A stretch of 64,000 nt of DNA from Allacma fusca (taxonomy: Eukaryota; Arthropoda; Collembola; Symphypleona; Sminthuridae), in the NCBI GenBank assembly GCA_947179485.1, contig OX359247.1:38788801-38852800 (forward strand). Direction: 5' to 3'. The translations under genes and the position numbers were made by a program. Each line of letters starts with the position of its first letter. Position 1 is the stretch's first letter. Under the pieces are notes generated by a model. The model saw nothing but the letters and a program-made list of their open reading frames with translations, ran no database searches and was not told the origin of the DNA. Positions 34,806 through 48,400 of this stretch are shown here, piece after piece.

Positions 34806-35568
34806 TCAAGAGTCAAAGCGAGAATCCGAGAATTTCATGACGGTCCCATACATTTCCTCCAGATCCTCCTCACTTTCTACAAATTCCACCTCGTTTTCCG
34901 ACGTGGGAAGATTAGCTTCATGTAAGGAATTATTCTCAGCCCACTCTCGAATTTTCTGCGTCAATATCTCAAAAACAGCCTCCTCATCCAAATGGACCTT
35001 ATGTTTGATGAGGCAGTCCCAGTATCGTTTACACTTGTCCTGGATTTCCTCCAAAAACTTGTCTTCTATATGAGGGATCTCCCTAGCAACTATTTCCGCA
35101 ATCCTCCTGCACAATTCTTTCGTGTTGACACCTTTATTATTCCCAGTCAGCTTCAATACTTTCTTCCCTCCTGGATGTGCACAGTGAGCAGCGTGAGATG
35201 ATGCTGTCATAGGAGATTTGGGCCGAGGACGAATTTCCTGGCTCCGACATTCCACTTTCAACTCTTCCTTTGGACATTTCTGATTTAGAGTTTGTGCTCT
35301 CGGTCCCCTCTTCTGACTTCGACCTGAGACACAAGGTGGTCCAGGTCCACAGCGAGGAATTATTACCGAATATGGATAATAAGGAAACTTATCTTTGACT
35401 TTCCGTCCAAAAAAGTCATTTTTCTTGGGTTGGCTGCTACCAAATAAAAAACAAGAATATTACTACCATTTCTATTATCTCTGAAAAAATTTGTTTCGCA
35501 GATTTACATATTTAAATTATATCCTCACAGCAAGCATCGAATTCAAACTATGCAACTTACCTTCCCAT
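34806..35568 (-). CDS. Uncharacterised 212-aa protein with an 8-nt first coding exon
   Basis: Exon 1 codes only ATGGGAAG (35568-35561) before a GTAAGT donor. Exon 2 (35436-34806) completes the Ser codon and runs to TGA. The N-terminal part is SQPKKNDFFGRKVKDKFPYY with a Pro/Cys stretch (IIPRCGPGPPCV). A basic linker with two Cys follows, then an alpha-helical, charged region (about 100-165: LCRRIAEIVAREIPHIEDKF; CKRYWDCLIKHKVHLDEEAV). The C-terminal tail is acidic (ENEVEFVESEEDLEE). No domain is recognised. The frame is open through all of exon 2 and the splice phase fits exactly, which supports a real gene. It is divergently oriented from TMEM218, 1.6 kb away. Confidence 0.6.
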
Positions 35569-37153
35569 GACTGATTGATGAATATATTTCCCTACGTTGT
35601 AATAAGCTATGTACGACACTTTATTTTTTCGACTGCATGAAATATTATTTTATTATTGGATTCAAAAGTTGCAATTTTTATCAGCTCCGCCACTTGCTCT
35701 CAATTTAAGGTAAAAATGTATTAATTACTTATATTTGACATACCAACAGGAAGGATTTATACATAAAGATCTATCATTACTATTTCCGTCCTAAACATAC
35801 AAATCCAATTTTGCTAATCCGTTCTAACAGCCTGAACAACATTGAAAATACAGGTAGCAAAAACTTTCAAGAATATACAAATATCATTATTTTTAACCGT
35901 CAATCACATTATCACCAAAAGCAAACAACAAATCACAAGTATAGATACGAAGTTTAAACGTCACAAGTTACAAAACAAACGGACGCAAAACGGCAAGGCA
36001 AAACGCAAACAAAAAGTAACCCAATTGATTTACACAGTGAACTATGAAATTCGCGCTTTTGTAATGCAAGGAGATCCCGATTTGTGTAATTATTCCCGTT
36101 AACGCTATCTTATTCGTTTTGTCGTGTCTTTTTTTTTTATTTTTTAACAATAAATAAAATCTCAAATCCTTGCAGCTTGTGAATTATTACAGGACGGAGA
36201 CTAATGGTCAGATTAAACGCTTTAATGCCTTGTGAATTGCATTTGTAACCCTCCTCAATTATTCCATAAATTTTTTTATGAATTGTATATAATAGCAATA
36301 TAGCAAATACAGATATACACAAATGACCAACTTATGACTGATACAATAGGATATTTAATTTCAATAGGAATAAAAAGTGCTGCTACAAATCGTTGACAAG
36401 ACAGTGAGTAATGGGCCATGGGCCATGGGCTGTGAGTATCGTGGGAGCAGAGAATCCAAAGATGAAAATATACAGATTTTTTAGTAAGCATTAAGCCTAT
36501 GGATGAAATATGATATGTATATGGTCTTGGGTTGCCATGACAATAACTCCCCAACAAAAACGATCTCATCACTTATTGGTCCTGGCATAGAAGACGGAAT
36601 AGTTCAAATGAAAAATTATTGTTGTTCGTAATAAAATTTGTAGCATGTACTTACTCGTGCCACATAAATAATGTGGTTTTGTAAATAATGTGAATATTGC
36701 CAAGGAACATCCCAGCGTTGGCTTTTAATCCATTTAACATTTAAACATTTATTTCAACAAGATTAAATCAGGTTAGCAGTATGCAGCTAGAGTAAGCTAC
36801 AAAATTTGCTATGATAATAATTCCGATTATTGAATACGTAGATCTTTGTTGTCACTATTATAAAGATTGTAAGAATTAAATGTGTGTGTGTGTGAAGAGT
36901 ATTTTATTATTTGGACAAACGAATACTGAGAACGAAGTTTTGTTCCATCTTGATTTACGTTTCCAGGAGACACTACTTCTGTTAATATGTGAAAGCATGA
37001 TATGTATTAGAAGTGTTTTGGAATTTTGAGAGGAATTTGTGATAGCTTAAAGACGTAGCTTTACAGATAGTAGGTGCGGATTTTTTATAGAAAATATTGT
37101 GACTTGGTACTTGGTCCTTATAAAAATTAAAGTGTGGTAATATCAAGGGAATA
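35569..37153. other. Divergent intergenic region upstream of TMEM218
   Basis: No coding signal. A short CCATGGGCCATGGGC repetition occurs at about 36415-36430 and a (GT)n run at 36884. Confidence 0.35.
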
Positions 37154-37689
37154 ATGGCGGGCTCAGCAGTGATGGCATTGGGAGCTGGAACAATAATTCT
37201 TTTAGTTCTGTGGACATTGACTGTCTTCGTGTGGGTTGTTCTTCACCGATCCCAGAGTAGCATTCGGTACTTAGTGTTCATCTTCTCATCCGTAGTTACG
37301 CTAACACTGTTTCTATTACCACCTGATACTGGGGATGCGGAGCGTGAGCTCCTGTCAGCGTTGGAAGAAGAAATCGTATGTGAAACTCTTGGATTAATTC
37401 CCTATCATTTTTTTTTGTCTTCTGCCTATCGTTGACGTAATGAAGCGTAAAATTTGGAATTGAGTTTAACAAATAAGAGTTTAATTTTTTTGAACAGGTC
37501 TACGACTACGCGTTCATAGGGAAAGCACTCCTCATCCTGTTTCTCACGATTAGTCTTCTCGGAGGAATGGTTCTCAATATAGCTGAGTATTGGACCATGA
37601 AGGTTCATGGGAGCAAGGCAGTTCCATTAGCCAAGAAAAGTTTTGACGCTGGACCCACTTCTAGTGACCTTCACGAGGAAACTGAATAG
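37154..37689 (+). CDS. TMEM218: Transmembrane protein 218 homologue
   Basis: Two exons (37154-37375 and 37498-37689, phase 0) encode 137 aa. The order matches TMEM218: a short MAG start, TM1 (AGTIILLVLWTLTVFVWVVL), a basic loop, TM2 (YLVFIFSSVVTLTLFLLPP), an acidic loop, and TM3 (IGKALLILFLTISLLGGMVL), followed here by a longer polar tail than in vertebrates. The vertebrate protein belongs to the ciliary transition-zone set and is linked to ciliopathy; in arthropods this would point to ciliated sensory neurons or sperm. That role is inference. The start is the first ATG of the frame. Confidence 0.75.
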
Positions 37690-40574
37690 GTTCTGGGAAG
37701 AGCCAATATTCTGGGGGTTTCATTATATCGATTTTAATTCCAGTTCAGTCCAGTTACACACACATTCCTAAAGAAGAAAGTGCTATACATATGTATCTAT
37801 ATGTACGCACATACTTTACTACAGTTAGTGTTGACTGTGTTTATGAACATACATAAGTAACATTTTCTACCGTATGTATTATTTTAGTCAAGTATAAAAG
37901 TTTGTAACAATAATTATTCAAGAACTAAGTATGGGAATGTAGATTACGTCCGCACATTTCAAGTAATTTTATTTATAAAAAAGCATGAAATTTGTGCTTA
38001 TCACTATATAGACTGTATTTTGATAATTTATCTTGAATGAAAGTTGGGAAATATGTTCATTTTTCCTGAAATACATGCTGAGTATTCAATTTACTTTACA
38101 ATGGACTCGTCTTCCTTTAAATTACATGAGAAAAAGTGATTCTTTAACTTAGCATCTATATATGCACCTCGACCTCAAAGGTTCCGTCAGAAATGTCCGT
38201 TGTATTCTTGCATTGGTTCTTGCCCAACTGACAATAAATCATTAAAGCCTAGTATCTGTTTTATTTATGGTGCAATTTCTACGGATAGAATAGCGGTGTG
38301 CCATTCATGCAATCTGGAAAAGCAGATGTTAATGTTTTCCTTCATACTGACCTTATTTTTCCTGATGCTCCGTTTCATAATATTAATTTATTATTCATAA
38401 TGCCATTCAATTTTCATGCACCCATTAAAATTTTCCTCTTCCTTCCCTGATAATACAGATACATGTGGGAGTGTTTCCGTCTCAAGGCCTGTGTAAAACG
38501 TAACATAAATTTGTACTTACACAGTTACATACTACAAATGCACATTTTGCATCATCTCACATATTTCTGATTTTTTACGTCAGAATTAAGTATGCTGAAC
38601 AAAATATTTTGAAAAATGTCTAGTAACTTCATTGGACTCCTTGCAGCGTGAATAATAATATTTTCGCTAGCTGTATTTACTTATGTACTTACATGACGCT
38701 ATGAATTAATAACACTGCCAACATGACTGTGACAATGCAACGTCATGCAATGGTAGTGCCAGCTGCTTTTTCCATCATATGCTCATGTCCGTCTCTACGT
38801 ATACTTTCCCACATTTTAATATCGACTATAAAAGAAGTAATTCCCAATTCCCACAGTAAATATTTTCTGGATTCTTAAAACCACGTACTGTCAATGTGAA
38901 ATGCAATACAAGTCGTGCTCGTGTAATGGCTTTCCCATTCAGTCGATACGAAAACTTTTTACCACACAGAATAGCAGCATCTAGCTTTTTATACGGCTCA
39001 ACTACTCACTGACTCACTAGATAAGTATCCATACTTTTGTCTAGATAGTAAATACTTATTTACTTAAATACGTACTTAAAAATCAATTCAATCTACTTAT
39101 TTGTCTCAGTATTCCCCGTGAAATCTCATTCTTGCTTTACACCACAATACAAGTTTAAAACGACCGTGCTTCAACTTTCTATTCACACACAAATAATAAG
39201 TTCATCCTGATTGTGTCCGCCATATCTTATGTCAGCAATGATTACATAAACAATACCAAAGAAACCATAAAATTACTCAAATCAGCTCCAGATACATATA
39301 TCACGGTTGCTAATTCTAACAGAGACCTGCTGTACGTACTTATGTAAAGATGCGATCCCTTATAAAATCTGTAAACACGCCACATCACATTAGATTCTCC
39401 ATAGGACTAGGACCATAATTATCATCAATCTCAGGGTCACACACAACCTACTTTAACTTACTAGTAAAAACCCCGTGCTTCGCACAGGAGCAATTACTTG
39501 TGTAAATAAATAGTGTAAATAATAAAAGTGTAAATGGCAATAGATCTCGTATCAAAGCCTGTCGAGAAGGCTTAATATTAATATCCCGCTTCGCCAGGCA
39601 AAGTAATCTCATATAAGACGTGAAGTATTAACTGTAAGACTAACAATTCGTTTCATATAGGTAGTTGGCAATTCATCATCAAAATATTATGGGACAACAG
39701 CTTTCGGCCCACTAAAGTTTTCTCCCAAATTCAATATTTGGCTATACACGTGGAATTTAACTAACCGCTTGATCAATTTAATACCAACGTCGTTATTAAA
39801 TCTTGCTGTTGCATCACTGTATGGTGCTTCACTCCTTATTGTTAGTGGATCAGCACACCGTGCTGATCAAATATGATTTTTTATGTTATTATAATTTGTA
39901 TATAAATCCGTTGTACCGCAATATTGTAACTGAAGCCTCAGACACTGGACGCACTGATTATTTAATTTTTCCTAGTAAGAATCCCACACTAATGTGAACA
40001 AAGCTCAGTCATTAAAATTCTCCTCTTATCAAATTATTCTGTACTGTAACCGAACGTAGTTTTTCTCACTACCAGTCTTAATTTAATCCAAATTATTGAT
40101 GATTTATGTCTAATGTTTATATAATAATTATGATTAGCGCTTTTAAGTGATAATCTAAAATGGCGTAATATTGAGAGCTTCGCCCTTCCAGTAGGCTGCA
40201 AGCAGTTGGTACATATATGATTAGCCGAGAAGAAAAGCGCGCTGAGCGAGCTGAAAAAGCTCTCCTCCTCCTCTGCGACAGAGTCTCAGCTTTCAGCCCG
40301 TTGTGCTTCTCGGCTTGTTGTATATACCACCGACTTGCTTGGCTTAAGCCGGGATGGTTTGAATTCGTGAAATAAGCCGCGAAGGTTTAAATCAAAGGAC
40401 AGGTCGAGAGCAATAAGAAGAAGGATTCCCTGTAAATCCCAGCCACATTGCTCACATCCACAACAGATAAATGCCAGTCCTCTAGCTTTTATGTAGCTCT
40501 AATCCATCGAATTCCATTCCTTTATATCTCTCCCTTATCAAATGTAAATACACTACAATGAGTTTTGAATCACC
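37690..40574. other. Gene-free stretch with minor repeats
   Basis: An AATAAA at 38233-38238 could be the TMEM218 poly(A) signal, 544 nt after the stop. About 39470-39495 has ACCCCGTGCTTCGCACAGG, a palindromic string common in dispersed arthropod repeats. A fold-back is listed separately. No coding exon is recognised. Confidence 0.4.
40208..40328. repeat. Imperfect fold-back, GC-richer than its surroundings
   Basis: GGTACATATA, then AGCCGAGAAG and CTGAAA on the left pair with TTTCAG, CTTCTCGGCT and TATATACC on the right, across a CTCCTCCTCCTCTG loop. It would form a stem of roughly 25 pairs with bulges. It may be a small MITE or a structured RNA. Confidence 0.5.
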
Positions 40575-42576
40575 ATAGGCATCATACATGGGGGCTACTC
40601 GCGAGTGACGAGTGCACTCAACACACCATACATGGGCACCCTCACGAGGGATTGAGGGATGCCTCGCCCTCTCCCTCGTCCTCGCCCTCACAAACTGCGA
40701 GGGTGATGGCGAGTAAACGTTGATTTTAGGTGCCCTCATGAGCATGAGGGAGAGGACCTATGAATAGGATGTGAACGAAAGAGGGGGAGGCAGGGTACAC
40801 ATGTAAGCCCTCATGACATTCTCTTACCTTAATCGTTATGCGAAAATCATGCATATATTGTTCTGTTCCGCTTCATAACGTCTTAGGTACATGGTTTATG
40901 GCCCTGCGCAAAAATCCCAGTTTTAATTTTTAAAAGTAAAAGGTCCTCTTGTTTAGGTTAAAATTTCTCATACTAAACTCCATAAAAAAATTTCATTTTA
41001 GGATGTCGGGGAGACATGGTAATTTGTAATCAAGGGCACCTGGGCTTTATATTTGATTAATGCTGTTTTCAGACCCTACTATTGAATACTACTGGTCTGA
41101 GGTTATGGAACCTATTTGTGACTAATCTTTATTAACAGGAGACGTAGAAAACAGCTTTGATCAATAATAGTAATTTTCTGAGCTACGGAATCGATTATAA
41201 TGAAAACTAATTGTCAAAAACTATCAAAAATGTCTTTTATAACAAAATATTGTAGTTTGACTACTGAATGTTTTCCATTTTACCGACAATTAAAATATAA
41301 GGAAGATAGACACTTTTTACCGATGAATTAGAATTTTAAATTTGTTTTTTACGTTATTTTCAGGACAAAATCGAAAAAACATTGTAAATTGTCAAGTTTT
41401 TTATACTTTTTACAATTATGTCAACCACGAAACCTAATATGTACCTGTACCCAAATACCTGTGTAAAACCTGAACCAATGAATGGCACAATTTTGAATAC
41501 AGTAGTTTATTTCACCAACAATTTTTTAAAATTTGTTTTGAACTCTAGGTTGTAGGAAATTTTATAAACTTTCTAAGCTATCCAAAAGTTCCGTACGTTC
41601 AGAACTGGGGGGAATGTCGACACATATTGAAGTTGTCATATTTTAACCAAGTGTCCACGAAAAAGTTATTTGAAGGCGTAGGTATTGCAGGCAATTGTAG
41701 GGGGGTTATTTACGTGTATTATAAAATAACGAGGGCCCTCATGACTGCGAGGGAGAGGGGTGTATTTTAAAAGTAGCCCCTCACGAGGGCGAGGACAAGG
41801 ACAACCCGTAACGTGTCGCTCGATTGATGACGAGGGAGAGTGCGAGCAGGCTATATTCCATCCCTCGCACAAAGAGGCAGAGGGGGAGAAATACGCCCAT
41901 CTATGCAACACACTCCTACTCACACTCACAGGGGAGTAGCAAGGTAAAGAGTAGGAGTGAAGGCGCCAAAAACTTCGTGAGTTGGAGTGGTATAAATCGA
42001 AGCATAGAAAAAGAGTAGGAGTAGGAGTAGCTTGCTTTGCTACTCACTATTTCTTTTACCATTGTATTAAACGCATAAAGCTAGCATTGCCACGCTAAAA
42101 GATTGGCGGATACTTCGAAATATTTCCTAATTTTAAACAAACAATCTTGTGCAATGCCGACTTATGTACAAGCCATGCATTGGAAGACAAAATATGTCAC
42201 AGATTAGAAATAAATCTTGAGCATACTTCCAGGCGTTGTTATTATAAATAGTCATGTATTGTAAACTTCGTCGGTATTTGTCATTGAATTTTGACTATAA
42301 AATTAAACTGAACTATTTTGTGCTTAGTATTCGCTTTCATAATTATAAGGAAAATTTTTGTCTTAATATTTGCAAATATTTCGGTGAAAACATTGAGTAA
42401 CTCACGAGTGGTGAGTAGGAGTTGTGAGATTTGAAGTTAGCGCTGAGAGTAGGAGTAGGAGTTTTACATTCTCAGTAACACTACGAGTGGGCAAGAGTAG
42501 GAGTGGTGGATTTTTTCTTTATGGGAGTGCGAGTGTGAGTGCGAGTGGGAAAAAAACCTACATCTATGATAGGCAT
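40575..42576. mobile_element. Outer hAT-like element, GAGTAGGAGTG word family, interrupted
   Basis: The element spans 40583-42568 with exact duplication ATAGGCAT (40575-40582 and 42569-42576). The ends are CATACATGGGGGCTACTCGC and, from the other side, CATAGATGTAGG followed by CCCACTCGCACTCAC. GAGTAGGAGTG and GTGCGAGTG words fill 41914-42030 and 42395-42550. Only 44 bp of its left arm precede the inner element. Without that insert and one copy of the insert's duplication it would be about 0.7 kb. Confidence 0.82.
40619..41913. mobile_element. Inner hAT-like element, GAGGGCGAGG word family, nested in a relative
   Basis: The element spans 40627-41905 with exact duplication CAACACAC (40619-40626 and 41906-41913). 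The inverted ends CATACATGGGC and CATAGATGGGC differ at one base. Blocks of CTCGCCCTC, CCTCACGAGGG and GCGAGGGAGAG words occupy about 40635-40760 and 41725-41895. The 0.95-kb centre is unremarkable. Its termini closely resemble those of the outer element, so both probably used the same transposase. Confidence 0.85.
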
Positions 42577-45490
42577 CCTTCAATTAAACTTAAAACATTA
42601 TAATTTTATTATAAATAATCTAGCCCTCATGCAATTCCATTACTGCAACTGTACTGTACTGTGACTACGCACCATAGTGGCGTCTTCCCACTTTGAGCTT
42701 CCCTAAACTTTCTTCTTTCCCATCTTCTTTCCAACACTTCAATTACCTACTTGTTTTAATTCAATATAACAAGTTGCAGTTTAGGAATCCGTTGGGCACA
42801 CTTGTTCTGGGATACCGTTGGCAACCCTCGATCCAAACTTTACTATTTACAAGACATTCATCTAACAACTGTGTCCACGACAGTATGGCACATATGGTAC
42901 TATACTAGTCCACACACGAAATAAGCCTACAATAAACAGTGTCCTGCAATAGCATGAGCAGCATGCGCCTACTAAAATACGCTTTATTACTATAGACTTT
43001 TGTTTACATAAAAGCTCTGGGGCTAAGTGAGTCAGGAATGAGGAAGGAAGGACTCCTCTTTTATATTAATGCAAAATTCCCAATGAGGATAACTATTTCT
43101 TTATTAAATGTATAAAATAAAAAACTTATTATTATGTAAGTGTATGTAGACTTTTTCCAAGCACGAGCCTGAAATTAAAATATTATTTTGTACTACAAAC
43201 TAACGAGGTGCTATACATGCAGTATTTCAGGTTACTCTGAATCTGTGGGAATGTTCCTACTTCATCTCCTACTACAGGAGCAAATGCAGAAAACACACGT
43301 ATACAAACTTACTACAAGAACCTGTCATTAATCATTACATGCAAATAGGATAGAAACCTATGAAGCAATTTTGAGGGTTTCAAGGTTGCAGTACATAAGT
43401 AGTAGTAGTAGCATAGTAGTGTAGTTACGTGAGTTACGTTCCAAGTTAAAATTATCACATGCGAATAACAAGTGCAGAGTTGCAGAGTGAAGTTGTAAGG
43501 ATACTTAAACAAGCCCCTATAATAATTTATATTGATGTAGTATCTACTACTACTACTTGCCCTCCCCACATTTAATCCCTATAACAGGTAATTAGACATT
43601 TAATTACACAGTGATCAATATAATAAGTAACTCCAAGTTGTCACAGTCAAGTTCACACTCAAATTTATTTCCTTGTCGGATGTTCGGCGGAGCCATTCAA
43701 ATTTGAACACGTAGAGTCAGAGTTGTTGATTCGTTAGCTCTTGTTTTTTAATTCGGTGAAAGAATTAATAAGAGAGGGAAGATAACCCAAAATCTCTCTC
43801 CAATAAAAAAAAAATTTAACTAAAGTACATTGTATAAGTGTAGCGTAAAAAAAAAGTGTAAGTGCTGGGAACTGCATTATATAGTCTAATAATATAAATA
43901 TTGTTCAGGTACTTACTATACATAGTTTCGCTTCTGTTTCTGTTAACAATAAATTAAATGTATCAAGGTAGACTCAGAGACTGATAAAGATAAAATTACA
44001 CTCTCGTTAAATATTATCCCTTCACATTGTTATTTTTTTTAAAAACTTAACAATAATAGTGTGGGGTTCACTTCACAGGGGTATCGGATCTTGTGCTTGT
44101 ACTTATTTTAATCTACATAAAGTCCTGTGTGTATGTTAAAGTTAACTATATATACATAATAAGACTACTACTATGTAGGAACTCATATCCTTGGAGTTCG
44201 ATCACATTTCACTTTAGTTTGGGGACTTTGGCATCTTTCAGTTCATTGTGCGACTTCCAATTTGTTTTTCGCAGAGAGATGACAAACGCGCAGTGTTCAC
44301 TGTTCGTGTTCAGTACTTCAGATCGACACGTATACAAGGCATAGGCACTTGCTAATAACAGATGAGTACAGTTAGAACAGAGCCAGCGTCAACAGCAAGA
44401 GCACAGAGCACACGCTATATAGTTACTTATGTACTCAAAAGGGAGAAATAGTAAAAAGTATAGAAGAAAAAAGTAAGTCCTCCTGTGTCCGTTGGAAAGT
44501 TTCTGGTTTATTTGTATTACTTTTAAATTTAATCAGGGAAGTACTTACTTGATTGTTTTAGGGAGTGTATATATTATATGACATATTTAATCAAACACGT
44601 TGTTATCTTGTAGGGATATAATTTGTGTGTGCAACAATAAATTGAAGCCTTGGTATCAGTATTGAAAGGTTTGGGTAGAGAGTCTCTTAAAAAAGTGTAG
44701 GAAGCATTTTTGTGTCGTAAAATATTGTGTGTTTTTTAATTAAAAGTTGATGGTTGGAAATACCGAGTGATTGTGAGTAAAGTGATTGTGAGTAATTATC
44801 TTTGTATATTTTTAAAATAAAGTTTCCAGTTATTTTTCTCATGTAATTACTAAGTCACAAGTTGGTGGTTATGAGGTATATTGGATGCGATGTTTGATGG
44901 GGAGAAAGGCAAGTGATAGGTTTGAAGTTTTGTGGAGGTGGAATTGACATCTTAGGGAATGTGGAGTCAAGAGGAAGCTAAAAGCTTTATTGAGAGTGTG
45001 GGATTGGGTGATTTTAATAATAAGAAGATAATGATGGATTTTTTGTAAAGGGATTTTTTTGTCAAATATTTTAGTCTTTGGAGTTCCCTTCTTTGATCCG
45101 GTGAATACTTACATCGAGTGACTGGATCTTCCGGTATTAGGAACGTGTGGAACTAGCGAGACGCTTTGATTTTGTCCCCATTGTGGAAGGAGGAAAGGAG
45201 AAAGGAGCAATAAGTTATTTGAGATCATCGAGTGTATTTGTTATTATTGTTTGTACCATTGATGAGAGTGGAATGGATTGAGTGAAATCAATCGTCAGAA
45301 TGGTAAACATATGATGTGGGGCTGACTTAAGAGTGCCAGGATTTTGTTGCATAATATCTTTTGGCTGAACGATGTGCCAACACGATATTCAATTCAACGT
45401 CGACAAAAACATGCTCGTTAGTTCAAGATACAAACAAGACTCTTATTGGAACTGTTGTAATACATAGTTTGCACGGAACAGTCCAAGAAT
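42577..45490. other. Gene-free stretch upstream of SUCO
   Basis: No coding exon recognised. Several donor-like sites at about 44300-45100 could belong to untranslated first exons of SUCO, but none can be fixed from sequence alone. Confidence 0.35.
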
Positions 45491-48400
45491 ATGGGATTTC
45501 ATTTGATTTGGTAAGTTGATATGCACTGTGGACTGTATGTTATGGTATTGTACTTATATGTTGTCATTGATTAATTCTGTGGTAGTTTAAGGGGAGATGA
45601 TGAGAAAATTGGGAGAAGTTAGGCGATGTCAGGAATTTATTTTCTCTGGTTTATAATTCAGGTTGTTCCTATTTTGGCCAATGTGGATGCTCTCCACTGA
45701 CCCTCAGTCTTCACCTCCTGTGAAAGTCAAAGAAGTTGTGCCCATTTTGGAGGAAAAGATACCTAGCCCAGTGAAATCAGACCAGGACAAGCCAGAACAA
45801 GCGGTAGAAAAAGATGTACTGCTTGGTTCGGGAAACTATATTCCTTCTCAAGATGAAAATGACGAAAAAGATAAAGCAGAAGGGGAAAATTTAACACCAG
45901 AATTCAGTGATTCTGGAGTAGAGAACTCGGGTGGTGGCTCAGATATTCCCGAACCACCACATGGATTTAACTTTCAAGAAGAAATAAAGACTGATGAAAA
46001 CAGACTTGATGATTCAGAATTAACGGGAAAGGGTGACGAGATTCTAAGTCAGATTCCTAAAATTCCTAGTCAAGAGCAAGTTACTGAAAGAACGGAGACA
46101 TTCGTTACGCCCCAAGTGGAAACTATACCTGGGTCAATACCTGTAGAGGAACCGCTTCCTCCACAGCAGCAGGAGCCGGCGGGAACTCCGGAACTCGATG
46201 AAAATGTAACTGCAGCTGGCAAAACCGAAGAGATTCCATCTTTCTCCGAATGGACTAAGTTGCAGCTGTCCAAAAAGCCTGATCAATCTATTTTGTTACA
46301 ACCGAATGGAGTTGTCAGAGAAACAAAGAAAGAAGATGGAAAAAATTTTGCAAGTCCGGACTGTGGTGCGAAGATTCTTGTAGCTAATCCCGAGGCTCAA
46401 AACCCTAGTGGGACAATTTCAAGCAGTCATGATGAATACATGCTGAATCGGTATGAATCTAATTGCCCAGTTAAGAACTTTTCAGAGGATTCCTGCATTC
46501 TTTCTTCCTTAAAATAATTTGGAGCATTGTTTTTATTTCAGTTGTGGAGTCTCATCTTGGTTAATAATGGAACTCTGCGAATCTATCCGCATAGAAAAGA
46601 TAACTGTAGGAAACTTGGAGTTATTTTCATCCTCGCCTAAAGAAATTGATGTTGGAGTCGCTGACAGATATCCAACGAGAGAATGGGTTAAAATCGGTCC
46701 TTTGGAGCTCCCTGATGCTAGAGCTGCGCATGCATTTCCTGTGAACACAAATTCTACTTACAGTAAATTTATAAGGATTCAGATTTTGAGTCATCATGGT
46801 AATGAGCATTATTGCCCTCTATCAGTCATCCGAATTTATGGAAAGAGCGAGTAAGTGTTAATTTTCAATACCTACTTTGTATGTAAGTACGTACTCTATT
46901 CATTACCAATGAACTCCGCAGAGTAATCAGAATTTTCTTTTAAATAATTCAGGTACGAAGTACTGGATCAAGCCGAAGCATCGCAAACGGAAGATGTACA
47001 CACTGACTTTGATTCTTCCGTTGGTGAAGAACCTGTAAATAACGAAGGTACTAATGAAAAATCAGTTATAGGAACTGCAGCAGATGCTGTCATCAGCATT
47101 GTAAAGAAAGCTGCACAAGTTCTTGGCAAACGAGGTTTGGTTTTCTAGCTCCATTAATCAAACAATAATTAGTACCTCTTCAAATGAATTTTGTAATTAA
47201 AATATGTGTTGATTTCAGAATCCTCATCAGATTCAAGTAACAAAACTAACTGCCAGAGCGTAGCCAGTTGCCTGTCACCAACACCGAATGTGACCGACGT
47301 TTGCAATCGCAAGATTTTGTACTTTGTGCAAGCTAACTCAAATTATTTCGCCAACAACGCTAGTTGTCGCAGTCTTCTCAATAATAAGTCGATTGGGACA
47401 CCCAGTCAAGTTGAAGGATTGTGGGTAGCTCTATTTGGTGAAGGTATTTTGCACTCGGTCTGTAAGTATATGTCACCTTTGAGGGGCTGTGATGATCAGG
47501 AACCTGATACCGTTGAGGAGGCTGTTAAAGCTTTTAATGGTAATAAAATCTTAACAATTCGACTGAAATCGCAGAATAATAATAATCGTTGTACTGAACC
47601 CTTTAGGGATTATTTAGGGATTTAAAACAAGTTTTTTTTTCGTTTTGGTTCAGGAAACACAACTCTCAAATCGAATCTAACGGCAGACCTATCACAAGCA
47701 ACTACTCAGCAGCCTAACAGCGAAATTCCCCAGACAGTAGCTCCTGAAATTAATGTAGCTACAGAGAAGCCACCACCACAACCGACTCCTGTTGTTGTGG
47801 TAGAAGAAGAGTCTCGTGTTCAGAAGGAGTCAGTTTTTGTTCGTCTCACGAACCGAATAAAAGCACTTGAAAGAAATCAAAGTCTAAGTAGTGGCTACTT
47901 GGAGGAATTAAGTCAACGCTTTAAAAAACAGTCGGAAGAATCTTATTCCGTTAGTCAAAGCATGAAGAAGACTTTAAATGAGACCAACAGCAAGTTTATT
48001 TGGCTGCAAGAGTTCAGTCGAAGGGAGTCCTTTTTTCTTAAACGCTCTGTGGCTGATTTACGTGTTACTTTATGGAGAACTGAGATGCAGAGGGGATTCC
48101 TTATTTTTGTTGTTTTGATTCAGTTCATAGGGTAAGGATTGTCATTTAGTGCCACGAATCCTAAACAAGTTGTACTAATTAAGGATAAACCTTTTTTTAA
48201 GTAATATATATTTTTTTTAATTTCAGAATTGCCTTCTTCTGCTGTTGGACTCGCCGCCGGTTATCAGATTTAGAAGAAAAAATAAACTCAACTATCCGAC
48301 CAGTATCAGCTCCGGTAGTTCCGCCTCCCCGTAAAGAATCTCAATTACCTGTCTTACCTCGAAAGCGGAGCAACTCTCATCCTGATATTATGAAGTTGAA

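Noticed and set aside
40482-42018. Arg/Ser/Pro-rich frames around 40.5-42.0 kb
   Set aside because: Translations of GAGGGCGAGG and GAGTAGGAGTG word arrays.
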